64,000 nt of DNA, taken from assembly GCF_001411555.2 (NCBI RefSeq), contig NC_049903.1, positions 14,799,234-14,863,233 on the forward strand, written 5' to 3'. The notes beneath the pieces are model-generated. The model searched no databases, was not told the DNA's origin, and worked only from the letters and a program-made list of their open reading frames with translations. A program made the position numbers and the translations under genes. Within the stretch, counting starts at the first letter, position 1, and each line of letters opens with the position of its first letter. Source of the stretch: Juglans regia. Taxonomy: Eukaryota > Streptophyta > Magnoliopsida > Fagales > Juglandaceae. This document shows, piece after piece, positions 45,419 to 58,775 of this stretch.

Positions 45419-46098
45419 TACAAGTCTTTTGAAAAACAGTAGAACTACTTAATTGAGAAAATCTCTATCTTTAGGGTAATTAGTCTTTTTTTTTATATAT
45501 AGGATTTATACGAAATTTGGACACCTTAAATCTATATTTAATATTATTATTTAAAATAAGTATTCAACACATTGAATGAATAAAATAAATAAGAGTTTGA
45601 TCAAAAAGTGAGAAAATTGTTAAAATATTAACTAAATAATTAAGCTTCTTTTCCCACCAACTCATGCAATTATTAGAGACATTCATTTATTTTCAGTGAA
45701 AACCAACAATAATAATACAAAGTACTTAAAGATATGAAATGCAAGAATCCATAGTTGTTTTTGGTCCTCAACTACTTGCATTGGTAGTTTAAAAATTAGC
45801 TAATATCGCTAATATCGTTCAGTCGAATTTGGGAAAAGAAAAGGACTGACTCGATCATACAATTTTATTTATACCTAAACATCAGATATCTAATTCAAAA
45901 TCAGTCTCTTTTAAACGAATTTTTAGTTTCGTTTGGATAAAAGCAGAACTCTGGCGTCTGCAGGGAAGGAAAGTAACTCATCAAGAACTACAATTGCTAT
46001 AGTGGTGTCGGTTGTTGTTTCTGCTGTACTAATCTTGTGCATGTCATGTTTCTACCTCTTCTATTTAAGAGTGAAGAAGCCAAGGGAGAAACTTGAAA
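44362..46098 (+). pseudogene. CRK-B: cysteine-rich receptor-like kinase, ectodomain and membrane helix only
   Basis: Exon 1 (44362-45191) encodes a signal peptide (LLLLGILLILLPVAPTMAQ) and DUF26 domain 1 with its C-8X-C-2X-C signature (LCRGDVTPDVCRSC). Domain 2 follows with the same signature (QCTPDLTSLNCNNC), then a proline-rich hinge. TAA at 44995-44997 interrupts domain 2, and the frame is lost again in a C run near 45140-45160. Exon 2 (45964-46098, after ctgcag) encodes the membrane helix (TTIAIVVSVVVSAVLILCMS) and KKPREKLES. The kinase exons are not in the window because a CACTA element starts 198 bases into the next intron. A secreted, single-DUF26 product is conceivable, but a pseudogene is more likely. 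Confidence 0.88.
45391..45417. repeat. (TA)n microsatellite in the CRK-B intron
   Basis: This short TA run lies within the intron between CRK-B exons 1 and 2. Confidence 0.8.
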
Positions 46099-46296
46099 GT
46101 AAGTTCAGTATTTGTTTATTTTACATTGATGCTATCATAATTTCTTTAAGTAGCAGGGAAAATATAGATATCTAGACACCTTGCTGCATGCCTTTGCGTG
46201 ATGCGTCTCTAGAGAAGATCTTCTCTAAGTTAATTGCATTTCTTTAAATAATTGCATTACTTTTCTTCTGGCGATGCATTAATCTAATTCAGATTA

Positions 46297-46530
46297 CACT
46301 ACAAGAAAAAAGGGTTTTACCGGCGATTTTTCTAGTGTTGCAATATAGAACGCCGCATTAGAGTGTTTATTGCGGCGATTTTTTAATCGCCGCTGAATGC
46401 CGTTGCGAAAACTGATGATTGAAGTTACTTATCGAGTTGCAGCGAAAATAGTATTTTTAACAGCGATTTATTTCGCCGGCAAATGAAAAAACCTGTTGCA
46501 ACGCTCGATTTCGCCGTAATATAGTAAGTG
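46297..46530. repeat. CACTA terminal and subterminal repeats
   Basis: After the CACTACAAGAAAA terminus, words related to cggcgatttt, aacgccgcatt and gcggcgattttttaatcgccgc (an inverted pair) recur. In En/Spm such subterminal repeats are the binding sites of TNPA. Confidence 0.8.
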
Positions 46531-49500
46531 GCGCCATTCCCCTAAAGATATTTTGTTTTTCCCCCCCCCGATTTCTTTCCCCCTCCACTTCTCTCTGTTC
46601 TTCCCCAATATTCCATCTCCAGCTTGCCTTTCCGAGAGATTTCATCTTCACCCACGTCCCCCGAACGATTTCATCTTCACTTTCGCCCGACCACCCAAAG
46701 CTTGCTCCTTTACCACATTTTCCTCCCGCGGAAGCTACGGTCGAGATAGTATCCTCGAAGCTGATTAGGAGCCGTGCGATTTCGTCTCTTTGAACCTGTG
46801 GGATTTGGGTCAGCTGCTTCCAACTGAGCTTGGATTCGAGATTCAATTGAGGGATAGCATGGGTCCTTCTGTCACCACAGGTATGGCTGCAACTCAGTTG
46901 GAGTTTGGTAATGAATCGATTTTGCCGCGGGTTTCTTTACAAAATTAGGAGTTCTTTGTTGCTAGACTAATTTCTATCTGTGCAGTTGTGAAATGTACCA
47001 GTAATTAGGGTTTCTTTTCACGAATTTTGCGTTCAATATCTGCATTTTGCACTGATTCACAGAACTCATGTCCGTGGCTCGAACATGAGTTGACCCAGTA
47101 AGTTTATTGCTATTTTGCCAATACATCTTATACTAATTAGTTTATAGTCCTACTTGTTTATAGTCCGTGGCTCGAACTCGAACATGAGTTTATAGTCCTA
47201 CTTGGAGATTGAGCTATGAACCTGTGATCATAACAGAATGTACAGATATTAATCAATTAGTGTTTCGGTAATTAGTAGGAAATCTGTATTCTTCTGGGAC
47301 TATTCCCTGGTGCAGTCACCAAGAGAGTGACATTAGAGTAAAATTTATTTGCATTGCATAATAATTTATTGGGACATCTCATGACAAAATAGTATTGAAG
47401 TGTGGCTGAGCCTAAAAGAAAATAGTGGTTTCAGAAACTTCATGTGATTTATGGTACGGTTACATTTATATGAAAAACATGTGCTACGTTCTTTTTATGG
47501 AATTAATCGTGGGATATGATATATGAGTCTTATATTAGTATGGAACCATTACTCTGTTATATTTGAAATGATAACGATACAAGAGGATACGTAAAATGTG
47601 TAAACCCTAAACATTTTTAGTGTTTATGGGAAGGATAATTATACCAAATAACATTGAGAAAGTGTAGATTTCAAATAGAGAAGAGTTTGTGGGAATGACA
47701 GCTATCCTTGAAGGGAAAGTTCCCTATGTAGATAAATTTTTTGAAGTGCTTCCCTACATAGTACAAGATTTTTAATTTACATTTAATACTATGATTTTAG
47801 TTTTCGTTTTTATTTTAATCTTATTTTTTTTGGAATAAACGAGGCTCATATATTACACCCAGTTTAATCAATCATACTTATCGAGTCGTGGACTTACCTT
47901 CCACCTGTAAAATTTCTTATTTTACAGATATTAAAGAGGAGCATGCAAATAAATAGGACATATAGTATTCGCTAGAATGAGAGCTAGGAAATACGTGTCA
48001 TCTATAAAATTGGGGCATGACAAAAATGCCTTCCATAGAATCTAAAATCATCTTACTGGAGAAGATCATTAAGGTACTGAAAAAAAAAAAATTGGTTCTA
48101 AGGTCAATCAAATTGCTTTGTCAAAATTGAGAATCAATATAGGTAAGCTAAAAAATATATCAATATGTATTTCTTAGGGTATTCCGAAATTAGTTTAGGA
48201 TAATTTCGAAATAATTAGCCTATATATATACATGCCATGTACCATCAACATTCTAAGTCTGTTGTTTCCGATGCATTAAAGAATTTGCAATTTGGAGTTT
48301 TTTAGAAGAAGTTATGGCAAGTTTACAATAGGCCAGGTGCCTGAGATGGCAGAATGCTATGAAGTTTTATTATAGTTCATAAGTTTTATCATTTTTAAGG
48401 ATAAGTGACAAGGCTTGAGGAAATTTTTCCTGGTTTGCTATGATCCCCAAGCATGACCCTGTACGAATTTGGTTCTTTTTTGAGCAAGTTTCCAATTCTC
48501 ATGAACTGATAAATGTTGTCTTGATAGACTGAACATATTCTCATTTTTCTGTGCTCTTGAAATTGGATTTGTGCTAGCTAGGGCCTTTTTTCTTTAATCC
48601 TCTTGGGCAAACTTTGCTGCCCAAATGTAGATAGGAAATGCCTCATTGACCCTAAGACAGACTTCATATACATCTTGTGTGCTAGAATGAGTTATTTTTA
48701 CTGGTTTGAGTGCATGTAGTCCTCAAAAAAATACTAATGATCAAGAACAGGGATACCAAGTGCTTGTTAAGATGTTATTTAATAAATTACACTATATATA
48801 TTTCTAGCATTTGAGATATATCGTTCAGTTACTTATAACAAATCAGGCATTTGAGATATATCTAATTATTTCTAAATTAATCAGACCTATCTCATTTGTC
48901 AGCCTTAATTAAGTTTTATCAGATAATGAGACACTTTAACTAGGATTTTTGATTATAACTTTGATTAGTTCTTTTGGGCCAATCTAAGAATCTTGCTCAC
49001 ATTATCATTGCGCTGGATTAACCCTTTTTTATACTAGTGTAAAAAAGTTTGATACTGAGTACTGAACTATATGATGATGAAGGGGCACTTTTTTGTATGG
49101 GGGGTACAAACTCCTAATTCTGTTTTCCAAAGTATAATGGCTTTGGAAGATTAATGGATTGGATATATTTGATGTTTTGGAAACATGATGCTGAAATTAA
49201 TAATATATATGTTTTTCGGGAGCTTTACTGCCTACTGCTCAATAACCAAGAGCACAATTAAAAGAGATTTTTCTTGTCTGCTTCTCCCTTAGTGGCTTCA
49301 AACGTGTAATCTAAGTGTCTTTCGTCCCTTCATATCTGATCTGTAATGTTTTATTAGCGTTGACTGTACGTACTGTTAACAAAGTGAGAGAACCACAAAA
49401 TCTGGAAATGAAAACGCAGCCGGGAGAAAATTATTAGAAATAATTAATTTAATTTTTTTGTCCAGCTTATTTTAGCTTTTTAATTAGCTGATCATGATGA

Positions 49501-52500
49501 ACGAGTATACACACTGATCTTCTCTCACTTTTGTTACAAAGTCCATGCTATTGTGGTGGTTTGGAAATATTGGATTCAAACTTCAGTTTGAATCAAGTTA
49601 GAAAACATAATGAGACACTTTGACCTTGGAACTCCAATTATAACTTTGACTAGTTCTTTTGGTATAACTAAGAAGCTCGCTCTTTTTCATGACTGAAGCA
49701 ATCAGATTTTTCTTAAAATTAGAAATACATTATCTTGTCGAACCTTTGATAAGTTGCTTACAATGACTTCTTTTTTGGAGAGAAATATCACCACAACAGA
49801 TTTTTTCTTCCATTTGGGTATATGTATCAATTATATAGTACTCCCTAAATATTAATCAAGTCCATTCTTCAATATTAATTGAGCAATTATGTATCATTCC
49901 AATATGATCATGCTATTGGAGTATTTTTTTTCTTATTATTACTGTTTGTTCGAAATTTTGCCCCATTGTTTATGCATGATCTCTTACATGCATGATGATT
50001 GTTAGTCCACAGCCCTCTCATTTCTTTGTGTAGAAAGCTCATAATTCAATATTTTCCCCCGAATTACTTTCATATCGTTTCTAGTTAATTTATTTTCTGT
50101 TTTTCCTTCAATTATCGCAAATTTCTTTTGAGATTCATGATATACTAAGGGATAATATTGGGGATTATCTTGCAACATATATGGTGCTGGTATATATGGA
50201 TTAAATGATCGAAATGCATGAAATATAATCACTATTGAATATATGGATTCTGTTTTCACGTTAATATTCTACTCCATCTAACTTCACATGATGAGTACTT
50301 GTGTAATACACATGTACATGATTAATTAAAAAATTCAGTAATTAACCCTCTAAATGATTGGAAATCATCCTCCTAATTAATTAGTACTAATGAAAAACAA
50401 TTATTCAATTCATGAATTAATATATATATATATATATATTAATATTTGGTTGCACCCATATTCCCTTAAGATATTACTTAATAGACTGATTTCAGGTTCT
50501 TGACATCATGATCATGGACGATGTTCTTGTCAGTTTGGACTGGTATTTGTCCCATTTTCAGTAACATATATATAGAGACAAAGAGCCACTAGATTCCTTC
50601 CACGTAACAGCCACCATCCGAACCACTATATACTTGGGACCCACGTACAACTACCGTTGCTGTGTCCAATCCAGCATCATTTTGCTGGACATCTTCAGTA
50701 CTCCAAAGAGTTCTCTCTCCCCTCTCTCTTGGTACATAGGGTGATCCAATTAATAATCATTTGGATGTGATTCCCTAACTTTGTCACCGACTAATAAGAC
50801 TAGTTAGTCATGTTATTCATGAAATATTAAATCATGATTACATCTTCAAGCTTTTTTGTGTAGTTCATCTCATTATATAGGCTTGGTAGACCCCCCCATA
50901 TATGTTGGGTTCATATCATTACTCAATTATAGAGTCTATATTCATATATATATATATATAGACTTTATATATATATGGACATTGGTCCTATGCTCAATTG
51001 GTAAGAGAGCAGATTAATTTAAGGATATTTTCATGTTTATATGGCCCCCATATTTTAATTATAATTTATTCAGTATTATCATTTATTTTTTTGGCTTCCT
51101 TTTTCTCCCCTACAACCAATCATTAGGAGGTAATGATTGATCGATGTTGGGAAATGGATATGGCAATTTCTGGTTTCCTTGATTTTTGGTGTAGAAGAGG
51201 GAAAAGATAGACACGTAAGATAAATTGTATATCTATTTCTTTCCCGATCTTCAAATTTAGATAAAAACAATGATCATTCTGGATATGTATCATGTACTCG
51301 ATTAGCTAGGTGCTTGTGAAATATATAGGTGTTGCTAGTTGGTTTTGGTGTGTGTACTCTGTGTGATGCTGCTAATTTTGGGACCCTGATCTGCTGCTGG
51401 ATATCTTGATCATGTGTATATTTCTGTTGCCTAATAGAGTACGTAACAAAAAGGTCTCGTCATACTATTTAATTTCCATTGGGTATATTGTGCTGACCAA
51501 ACGCGTACTATTTTTAAAAATGCAATTATAAATGTCTTCTGTTGAGCATAAAAATTCCAGCTTTAGACTTTGCAGTACCGAATCTACCGATAGTGTCAAC
51601 ATAGCAACTTTATTTTTTTCATTGAATTCCAAAAATCAAGTTGAATCTTATATTTGGTAAGGTGTAGTCATGTCATTCAACCTGGACTACTACTTGTGTT
51701 GGAATTAGAACATCCTCATTGGTTTGGATCAAATCTAACTTCAACTAAATTTAGCTAACAAGACATTTAAAACTACCCCACATTGAATTAAGCATGTGGG
51801 GATAAATTTAAATAGAACTAATTTCAGTAACTCACTAAATTGTTTTCCGTATAGTAACTTAGCCAAACACTATATATTCATTTCTCACTCCTCTCACCAA
51901 ATATTACTTTATGTTCTTTTTTTAATTAAGAAAATACCTTTAAATTATTATTATTAAATATAATATGTGATAAAAAACTATTGTTCGTTTGCTTAGGGGA
52001 ACTCAACCCAATTGTTGCTTCCATCCATTTATCTTTCATGTACAAAACCCGACGGCCTTGTTTGGACAGCAAACATGCAATAAAGAATGTATGCTCTAGT
52101 TATTTGTGTAGTATGCTTGGAATAAGGACTTTTAAAGTTTGGCTTAGTGCTAAGTATGGATAGACGTTAGGGTTTGATGTTGTGCTTGTTAGTTGATTTT
52201 CCCTAAGTTGACATGATGTAAGGAACGTGCTTTCTAGTTGAAATCTGTACGTTGGTTTATGCATTGTAGCTTGTGATTAAAATCATTACTCTTATATTTG
52301 TTTGCTTTTATTTGTATATTTTCCTTTTGTTTTGTGATTTCGTTTGTGTTAGGCTCTTATATTAAGATTTAATCTGACATTTTATGTTGCATTTTTGGGT
52401 GCAGATTGTAGGACGGATGTGCTGTCATTTTGATTGAAAAGCACTTGGTTGAGCCCGACTCTCAGTTATTGGTGAGCCATTTCACCCAGGGGTGAGCTGA

Positions 52501-53651
52501 AACAATTCGTATTGAGGATTGAAGGTAACGAATACCCATACACGTCCGTAATTCCTTCTTCCTTTCATTTCATGAATTCTCAAAATAGAGATGGATGTTG
52601 TGCTGTGAGTGTTATTATATATGCTAGACATAGCTTTGATTGGTTAATATATATGCCATGTGTATTAGATAATCCATCTAATCATAAACCATATACTACT
52701 TTCACAATTCCACATGTTGTTTGTTCTTTGTACTTGGGGTGATGTTGTTTGCCGGTAAAGGTATTTTTCCTAAAAAGGCTAATTAATTAATTTGAATTTG
52801 AGTTAGATATATGGTTTATGATTTGAGTTAATTAATTTATATAAATTTACTTAACTTAATAACACAGCTCATAGATATAAAACAACAACAAAGTACTCAA
52901 GGGCTTTCCCTTAAGCAAGACCATGTAAAAGATGTCAATCAAAAGTCATTCTGCATGCAAACCAAAAAACAATTATTACCAAGTCAGAAACTCAATTCAG
53001 TTAAGTACTGCTGCTATAGCAGCTATATTTTAATCCTTGGATTAAACAATGTATTTTCTTAGATTATATATATTGGACAAGTATTATAAGGAGTTGCCTA
53101 AAACAGTATTATCATATATAAGGTAGATAAGCAGGTTTTGCCGACCAAAGTAAAAAAATTGGTCAGTGTGATGGCCTCTCAAACGAACATTCAGATACTC
53201 AACTGATTGGAATTGTAATTTCCATAGACGAAAACATAAATCCGAACTCACCCACCTCAAAGAATGAAATGGAAATTTTCAACAACATAATAAAGCGTGA
53301 GCTTCTGATTCAAGAAGTGTAAATACTTGGAGTTATACAAGTAAATAGGCATTGCCCAAGTACATATGCTCTTTAAATAAACTATATTACACTAACCTTT
53401 GGTATGCAATACCAAAACAGTGCCACACATATATGCTCTTTAAATAAGCTGGCAACCTCTATAACATCCTTCACAGTCTGACATGATGAGTTTCCTGAAT
53501 TCCACCAGCTGGTTACTCCCATTAGTGCCACGCTCTAAAAGACTAGTGTCTCAACCACCTTCTACTATGCTTTTTATGGAGTGAACTAGGTGCCTCCAAT
53601 TCTCTTCTTCAAACAACTTCTTATTCATTCTTCTAAACGTGAATGCGCACT
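46531..53651. other. CACTA 5' leader and long non-coding region
   Basis: A pyrimidine-rich leader (46545-46700) and an ATG at 46859 followed by a possible donor (accacag|gtatgg) suggest the start of a transcript with a long first intron. About 7 kb then has no recognisable coding region. It holds a diverged direct repeat (48925 and 49609 onward) and a TATA-like stretch at about 50563-50575 followed by a leader-like sequence without an open frame. An exon may end at 53652 (gcactatg|gtgagt), just before the TNPD start. Confidence 0.5.
48925..49695. repeat. Diverged direct repeat, 684 bases apart
   Basis: aatgagacacttt, gattataacttt or its variant, agttcttttgg and taagaa.ct.gctc occur in the same order at 48925-49000 and 49609-49680. 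Each repeated block is about 75 bases. Confidence 0.6.
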
Positions 53652-53731
53652 ATGGTGAGTTTCTCATCGAACTTAGTTGTAGAGGTTGCCATGCTTAACT
53701 AACTTTCTTCCCCTCCCATATCGTGCTTCAG

Positions 53732-56700
53732 ATGGACAAAAGTTGGATGAATGATCCCGATAGGCTTGTATCATCTGCATACGCCGAAGGCGTTAAATAT
53801 TTCCTCGCACAAGCACGAAACCATGCAAGTGGAAGGGATCGCATCCGGTGTCCATGTCGTGCATGCCTTAACAATCTGTGGCTGCCTATATTTGAGGTGG
53901 AAACTCATTTGTTTATGAAAGGGATCAACCCAAACTACACGCAGTGGATATTTCATGGGGAGGAGGAAACAACATGGAACTTGAGTGATGAAGATATTGA
54001 TGATGATATCAACCAAGAAGACGATTACATAGATGACATGCAGGATATGTTGGATGACATCCGGGCAGGCACCTTCAATGATGCGCCCCAAGATAGCACT
54101 CCTGCGGCAAACAGGCCACGAGAGACGGTAGATTCACCATCTTTCGAGCAACTACTAGATGATGCCCGACGTCCGTTATTTGATGGGTGTACAAAATTTT
54201 CAAAACTGTCATTCGTCGTCAAGTTGTTACACATCAAATCAATCGGTGGGTGGTCAATTAAGTCATTTGACATGCTACTTGATTTGTTGAGGTCTGCCTT
54301 TCCTGATGCCCTATTGCCACAATCATATGAGGAGTCAAGGTCATTGGAGCGCGGTTTGGGCTTCAAATACCACAAAATCCATGCGTGCCCCAACGACTGC
54401 ATCTTATTTTGGAAGGAAAATAGGAATCTTAATGAATGCCCTGTATGTAAGGCTTCGAGGTGGATACCAAATACACACGGACTTGCCGCGGTACCTCAAA
54501 AAGTGTTGCGTCACTTTCCGCTGAAACCGAGATTGCAGCGTCTCTTCATGTCTGCAAAGATAGCAGGTGATATGCGATGGCACAAAGAGCAACAGACGGA
54601 AGAAGATACTTGTATGAGACATCCGGCCGACTCTGAGTGCTGGAAGAAATTTGATGAAGATCATGGCTGGTTCGCTTCAGATCCTCGCAATGTTAGGCTC
54701 GGGCTGGCAAGTGATGGCTTCACACCATTCAACAACTTGGCTAAACCTCATAGCATTTGGCCAGTGATCCTTGTCCCCTATAACTTGCCGCCGTGGTCAT
54801 GCATGAAAGACCAATTCTTCATAACATCTCTGATTATTCCTGGCCCAAGGTCACCAGGGAATGAGATTGATGTATACTTGCAGCCGTTGATCGATGAACT
54901 GCTTGAATTTTGGGAAGATGGGGTACCTACATATGATGCCTCAACTAAGGAGACGTTTATGTTGCATGCTGCCTTATTGTGGACAATCAACGATTTTCCT
55001 GCCTACGGGAATCTGTCTGGCTGGTCAACAAAGGGAAAATTGGCTTGTCCGTCTTGCAATGCAGACACAGACTCTAATTGGTTGAAATATGGCGAAAACA
55101 TTGTTACATGGGACATCGTCGTTTCTTACCCCCAGATCACATATGGAGAAGGAGGAAATGGTTGTTCAACGGTAGAGAAGATCATCGCATGCCACCAAGG
55201 GAATTTGGTCCTGAAGAGATTCAAAATCAATTGCAGATGATTGGGGATGTTCAGTTTGGCAAATCTCATAGGAAGAAAAAACGCACTGCTGAAGAGCTGA
55301 ACTGGACAAAGTGTAGCATATTCTTCGTGTTACCTTATTGGTCAACAGTGCGACTTCGGCATAATTTAGATGTTATGCATATTGAGAAGAATATTGCCGA
55401 CAACATCTTATTCACTTTAATGAACAGTCCAGGAAAAAGTAAGGATAACATCAATTCAAGGCGTGACTTAGAGCTTTTGGGCTATAGAAAAGAATTACAC
55501 TTGAGTTGGCATGGTGATCGTGTAACAATGCCACATGCACAGTACACATTAAACGTCGAGCAAAGGAATAAATTTTGTGAGTGGTTGTCTGATATCAAAT
55601 TTCCAGATGGGTTCGCTTCCAATATCTCGAACTGTGTATCTCGACGTGACTGCAAAATCTCAGGGTTGAAAAGCCATGACTGTCACGTTTTCCTTCAAAG
55701 ACTACTCCCTATTGCTGCTGGGGGGTATTTAAGAAGTGACATTGGGTTGGCTTTGACTGAACTTGGTACTTTCTTCAAACAGTTGTGCGCTCGAACACTC
55801 GATGTCAACCGCCTGGCCCAACTCCAAACTGATGTTGTCACCATTCTATGCAAATTGGAGATGATATTCCCTCCTTCATTTTTCGATGTTATGGTCCACC
55901 TAGCTGTCCATTTACCCCATGAGGCCAGACTTGGGGGTCCAGTACAATATAGGTGGATGTACCCATTTGAGAGGTATCTCGGCAAATTCAAGCGGTATGT
56001 TAAGAATAAAGCCCGCCCAGAAGGTTCAATAGCCGAGGCTTACATTCACACCGAATGCTTGACATTCTGCTCCATGTATCTCAAAGATATTGAGACGAGG
56101 TTTAGTCGATCGGACCGCAACATTGATGCTGACGAAGAGGGCACGTTAGATGGGTTCAATATTTTCAACCAGAAAGTTCGTCCCTTGGGTATGCCTTCGA
56201 ACGTGCATTTAGAAGATAAACTATTTAGGGCAGCCATCTGGTACGTGCTCAATAATTGTTCGGAGATTGGACCTTATAAAGAGTAAGCATTAACGAGTCT
56301 ACTTAAAAATCCTCTTTCATTCTATACAATTTGAGCCTATGAACCCAGTACCATCTAACTTCAATATGTTGCTTCGCCTCGATGCAACAAATGCAGGGAA
56401 CACTACGATAAATGTAAGGTGCAACACCCAGATTGCATCGAGCGCACGCACCAAACTGAGTTCCCAACTTGGTTTAAGCAACGTGTAAGTTCTTATCCAC
56501 TCCTATGTAAGATGTGCTGCTATAGCTTTCATTTTATATGATTTGGATCTAATCGAAAATAAACGTTGTGAAATTTGCTTTTTTAAATATATAGATCCAG
56601 GAACATCGAACCTCGCATACACTTGATGTGTCCGCTGATCTGTACGCGTTAGCGTGCGGGCCTGACCGTTGGGTTGCAACATACGCTGCTTGCATAATAA

Positions 56701-57434
56701 ATGGAAAAAGGTTCCATACGAAGCAGCGTGAACTTCGCCGTCGTACACAAAATTCTGGAGTGGTGGTAACTGGTGATGAGGCCACAAATAATTTGGACTT
56801 CTATGGAGTGGTTAATAATATTATAGAGTTACGCTACATGGAGTGGCGTCGGGTGTACCTGTTTGAATGCGATTGGTTTGATGTTGGTGATCGAAAACGA
56901 GGGGTGCGGGTGGATGACCATATGATTAGTGTCAACATGAACATGACTTGGTATAAGGATGAACCATTCGTGTTGACGAGTCAGGCTGATCAATGTTTCT
57001 ACATAAGAGATTTAAGGGCGAAAGGGAATTGGGGTGTTGTGCAGAACTATGCAAATAGGAATGTATACAACATTCCGCCACTGCCGAGAGTTCTTGAAGT
57101 ACTTGATGGGGAATCAAGTACTCCTGATGCCGATCAAGAAGATGAGCCATCATATTATTATGAACCAGTGCAGTGTGATAACACAGATCAAGTGGCAACT
57201 CAACTGAATAGGCCTGATATACTACCTAGCCATGTAGATGCACGAGAAATCATGGATCTGGTTGGTCAACGCATAGATTCAACAGGCTTTATCAATGATG
57301 ACATGATCACTTCTGAGTCTGGAAATGCGGCCAGTGAGGGGGAATATTCAGATGAAGAGGACCTATCAACAAATGAGGGGGAACATTCAGATGAGGATGG
57401 GCACACAACATCTGATGAGTCTGGCGACCTATAA
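53732..57434 (+). pseudogene. TNPD-like CACTA transposase, copy 1 (one frameshift)
   Basis: Exons are 53732-56282, 56397-56484 and 56595-57434, joined by GT-AG introns in consistent phase. Domains: N-terminal Transpos_assoc (DKSWMNDPDRL, RCPCRACLNN); Transposase_21 with C-x-x-C pairs (HACPNDCILF, CPVCKASRW, ACPSCNADTDSNW) and RHNLDVMHIEKNIADNIL; DUF4218 (VQYRWMYPFERYLGKFKRYV); DUF4216 (RVYLFECDWFDVGDRKRGVR); and an acidic tail. Relative to copy 2, one C is missing near 55093, which shifts the frame and ends it at 55240; the rest is open. The encoded enzyme cuts the element at its CACTA ends. The ATG follows an acceptor at 53731, so a 5' leader intron is likely. Confidence 0.9.
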
Positions 57435-58675
57435 ATATAACGCAGGAACTTCGTTCATTTAAGGTTGAGATATTAGAATTCTTGTTCAAAATTTCCATGT
57501 GTATATAGACATCTGACAATATGAGATTGACTTTGAAATTGGTATGTGTATATAGACAGTTCAATATGAGAAGGAGTGAAATATATGTTTTGATTTATTT
57601 TCTTACTACCATGAAGAAAATCATTTTACCTGGCTCGAACTACGTATTATGCGAACTCATATCTTTCTTATTATGCAAGTAGCAAACAATCTTGAGAGTA
57701 GTATTCAAGTTTTACAACATCTATACCTAAATTAAATAGTATCTAACATGTGATTTAATTTGCTTCAGGTTACGTCCAATATTGGGAGGCTGTGTCAACT
57801 GGGATGCACTATGCCGTATCAAGGTATATATACGGCCGACTCTCAGTTAATCGTTTGTCTATTTAAAGTCTCATAGTGTAAGGGTTAGTCTACCTAAAAG
57901 TAACTGAAAATGGTAGATAAATTTGCTTGTTTACGAACTTGTCTGTGCATATTGCGATTATTTTGTATCAATTAGGGCATCAATTTTATCCCACTATGCC
58001 CTTAACTTGTACTCGTGCAGGTAATCAGCCGGGACCCAGTTCAAGAGGTGGAGGTAGACTTCGAGGCCTTCGAGGTGGAAGGCGTTATATCCCATACTCA
58101 GGTCGTCACTGCCGACCACGCGGTACGAAATTATCTTCATATCATAGCACGAAGGAGTGTAATCAATCCTCCTCGGATGACTCAACACAGCCCCCAAGTC
58201 CCCCACCATGCGTTGTGGCAACTCACGCGCCACAACCTATTCAAGAACCCCAACCAAATACTGATGGGGAACAATCACCTACTGGAGAACAAACTGGTGC
58301 ATGTTTTTCCAAATCTTAATTTTGAAAGCATTAGCATGTTTGAATGTGTCATTAAGTGTGAATATTCCACTTTACACTTTAAAATACTAATATATTGTAC
58401 CTTAAAATACAGCTGCAGATGCCCCAGTGGAGACCGAAGGAACGCAAGAACAGAGGAGACGAACTCGTGGGCCATCTAGATGCATTTTCTTTGACAAGCT
58501 AAGGAAGAACGGGAAAGTGATGCTGAAGATAAACGATGGTGAGACAGCCCCATGTTGTGAACATGCTTCTATGTTCACAACACGAGTATCGTGGATTGTG
58601 AAACAATACTGTGACATGAGTTACAAGCGTTGGTCGGATGTGCCACCAGCGATTAAAGAGGAGCTCATTGACCGT
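55031..58675 (+). repeat. Left copy of a 3.65-kb near-identical duplication
   Basis: It matches 58776-62425 along its whole length at roughly 99% identity by eye, with scattered single-base changes and a few small indels. It ends exactly at the N gap. Confidence 0.95.
57811..58675 (+). pseudogene. TNPA-like gene, copy 1, cut by the assembly gap
   Basis: Exons 57811-57823 (MPYQ), 58021-58296 (Gly/Arg-rich, GNQPGPSSRGGGRLRGLRGG) and 58413-58675 match the first three exons of copy 2. The third exon runs into the N gap 7 bases before its expected donor. Truncation here is an effect of the assembly gap, not proof of a broken gene. Confidence 0.75.
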
Positions 58676-58775
58676 NNNNNNNNNNNNNNNNNNNNNNNNN
58701 NNNNNNNNNNNNNNNNNNNNNNNNNNNNNNNNNNNNNNNNNNNNNNNNNNNNNNNNNNNNNNNNNNNNNNNNNNN
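58676..58775. other. Assembly gap (100 N)
   Basis: Exactly 100 undetermined bases, the usual placeholder for a gap of unknown size. The left flank equals sequence up to 62425 and the right flank equals sequence from 55031, so the two contig ends overlap in content. Confidence 1.

Noticed and set aside
50988..51020. tRNA-like stretch (tgctcaattggtaagagagc)
   Set aside because: It resembles an A box, but there is no B box, no acceptor stem and no cloverleaf around it.
51700..51880. Possible fourth Tourist-like MITE (ggtttggatcaaatctaac, then tttagctaac)
   Set aside because: I could not find matching inverted ends or a 3-bp duplication.
52512..52742. 76-codon open frame upstream of TNPD
   Set aside because: No known domain, no good splice context, and length within chance expectation.
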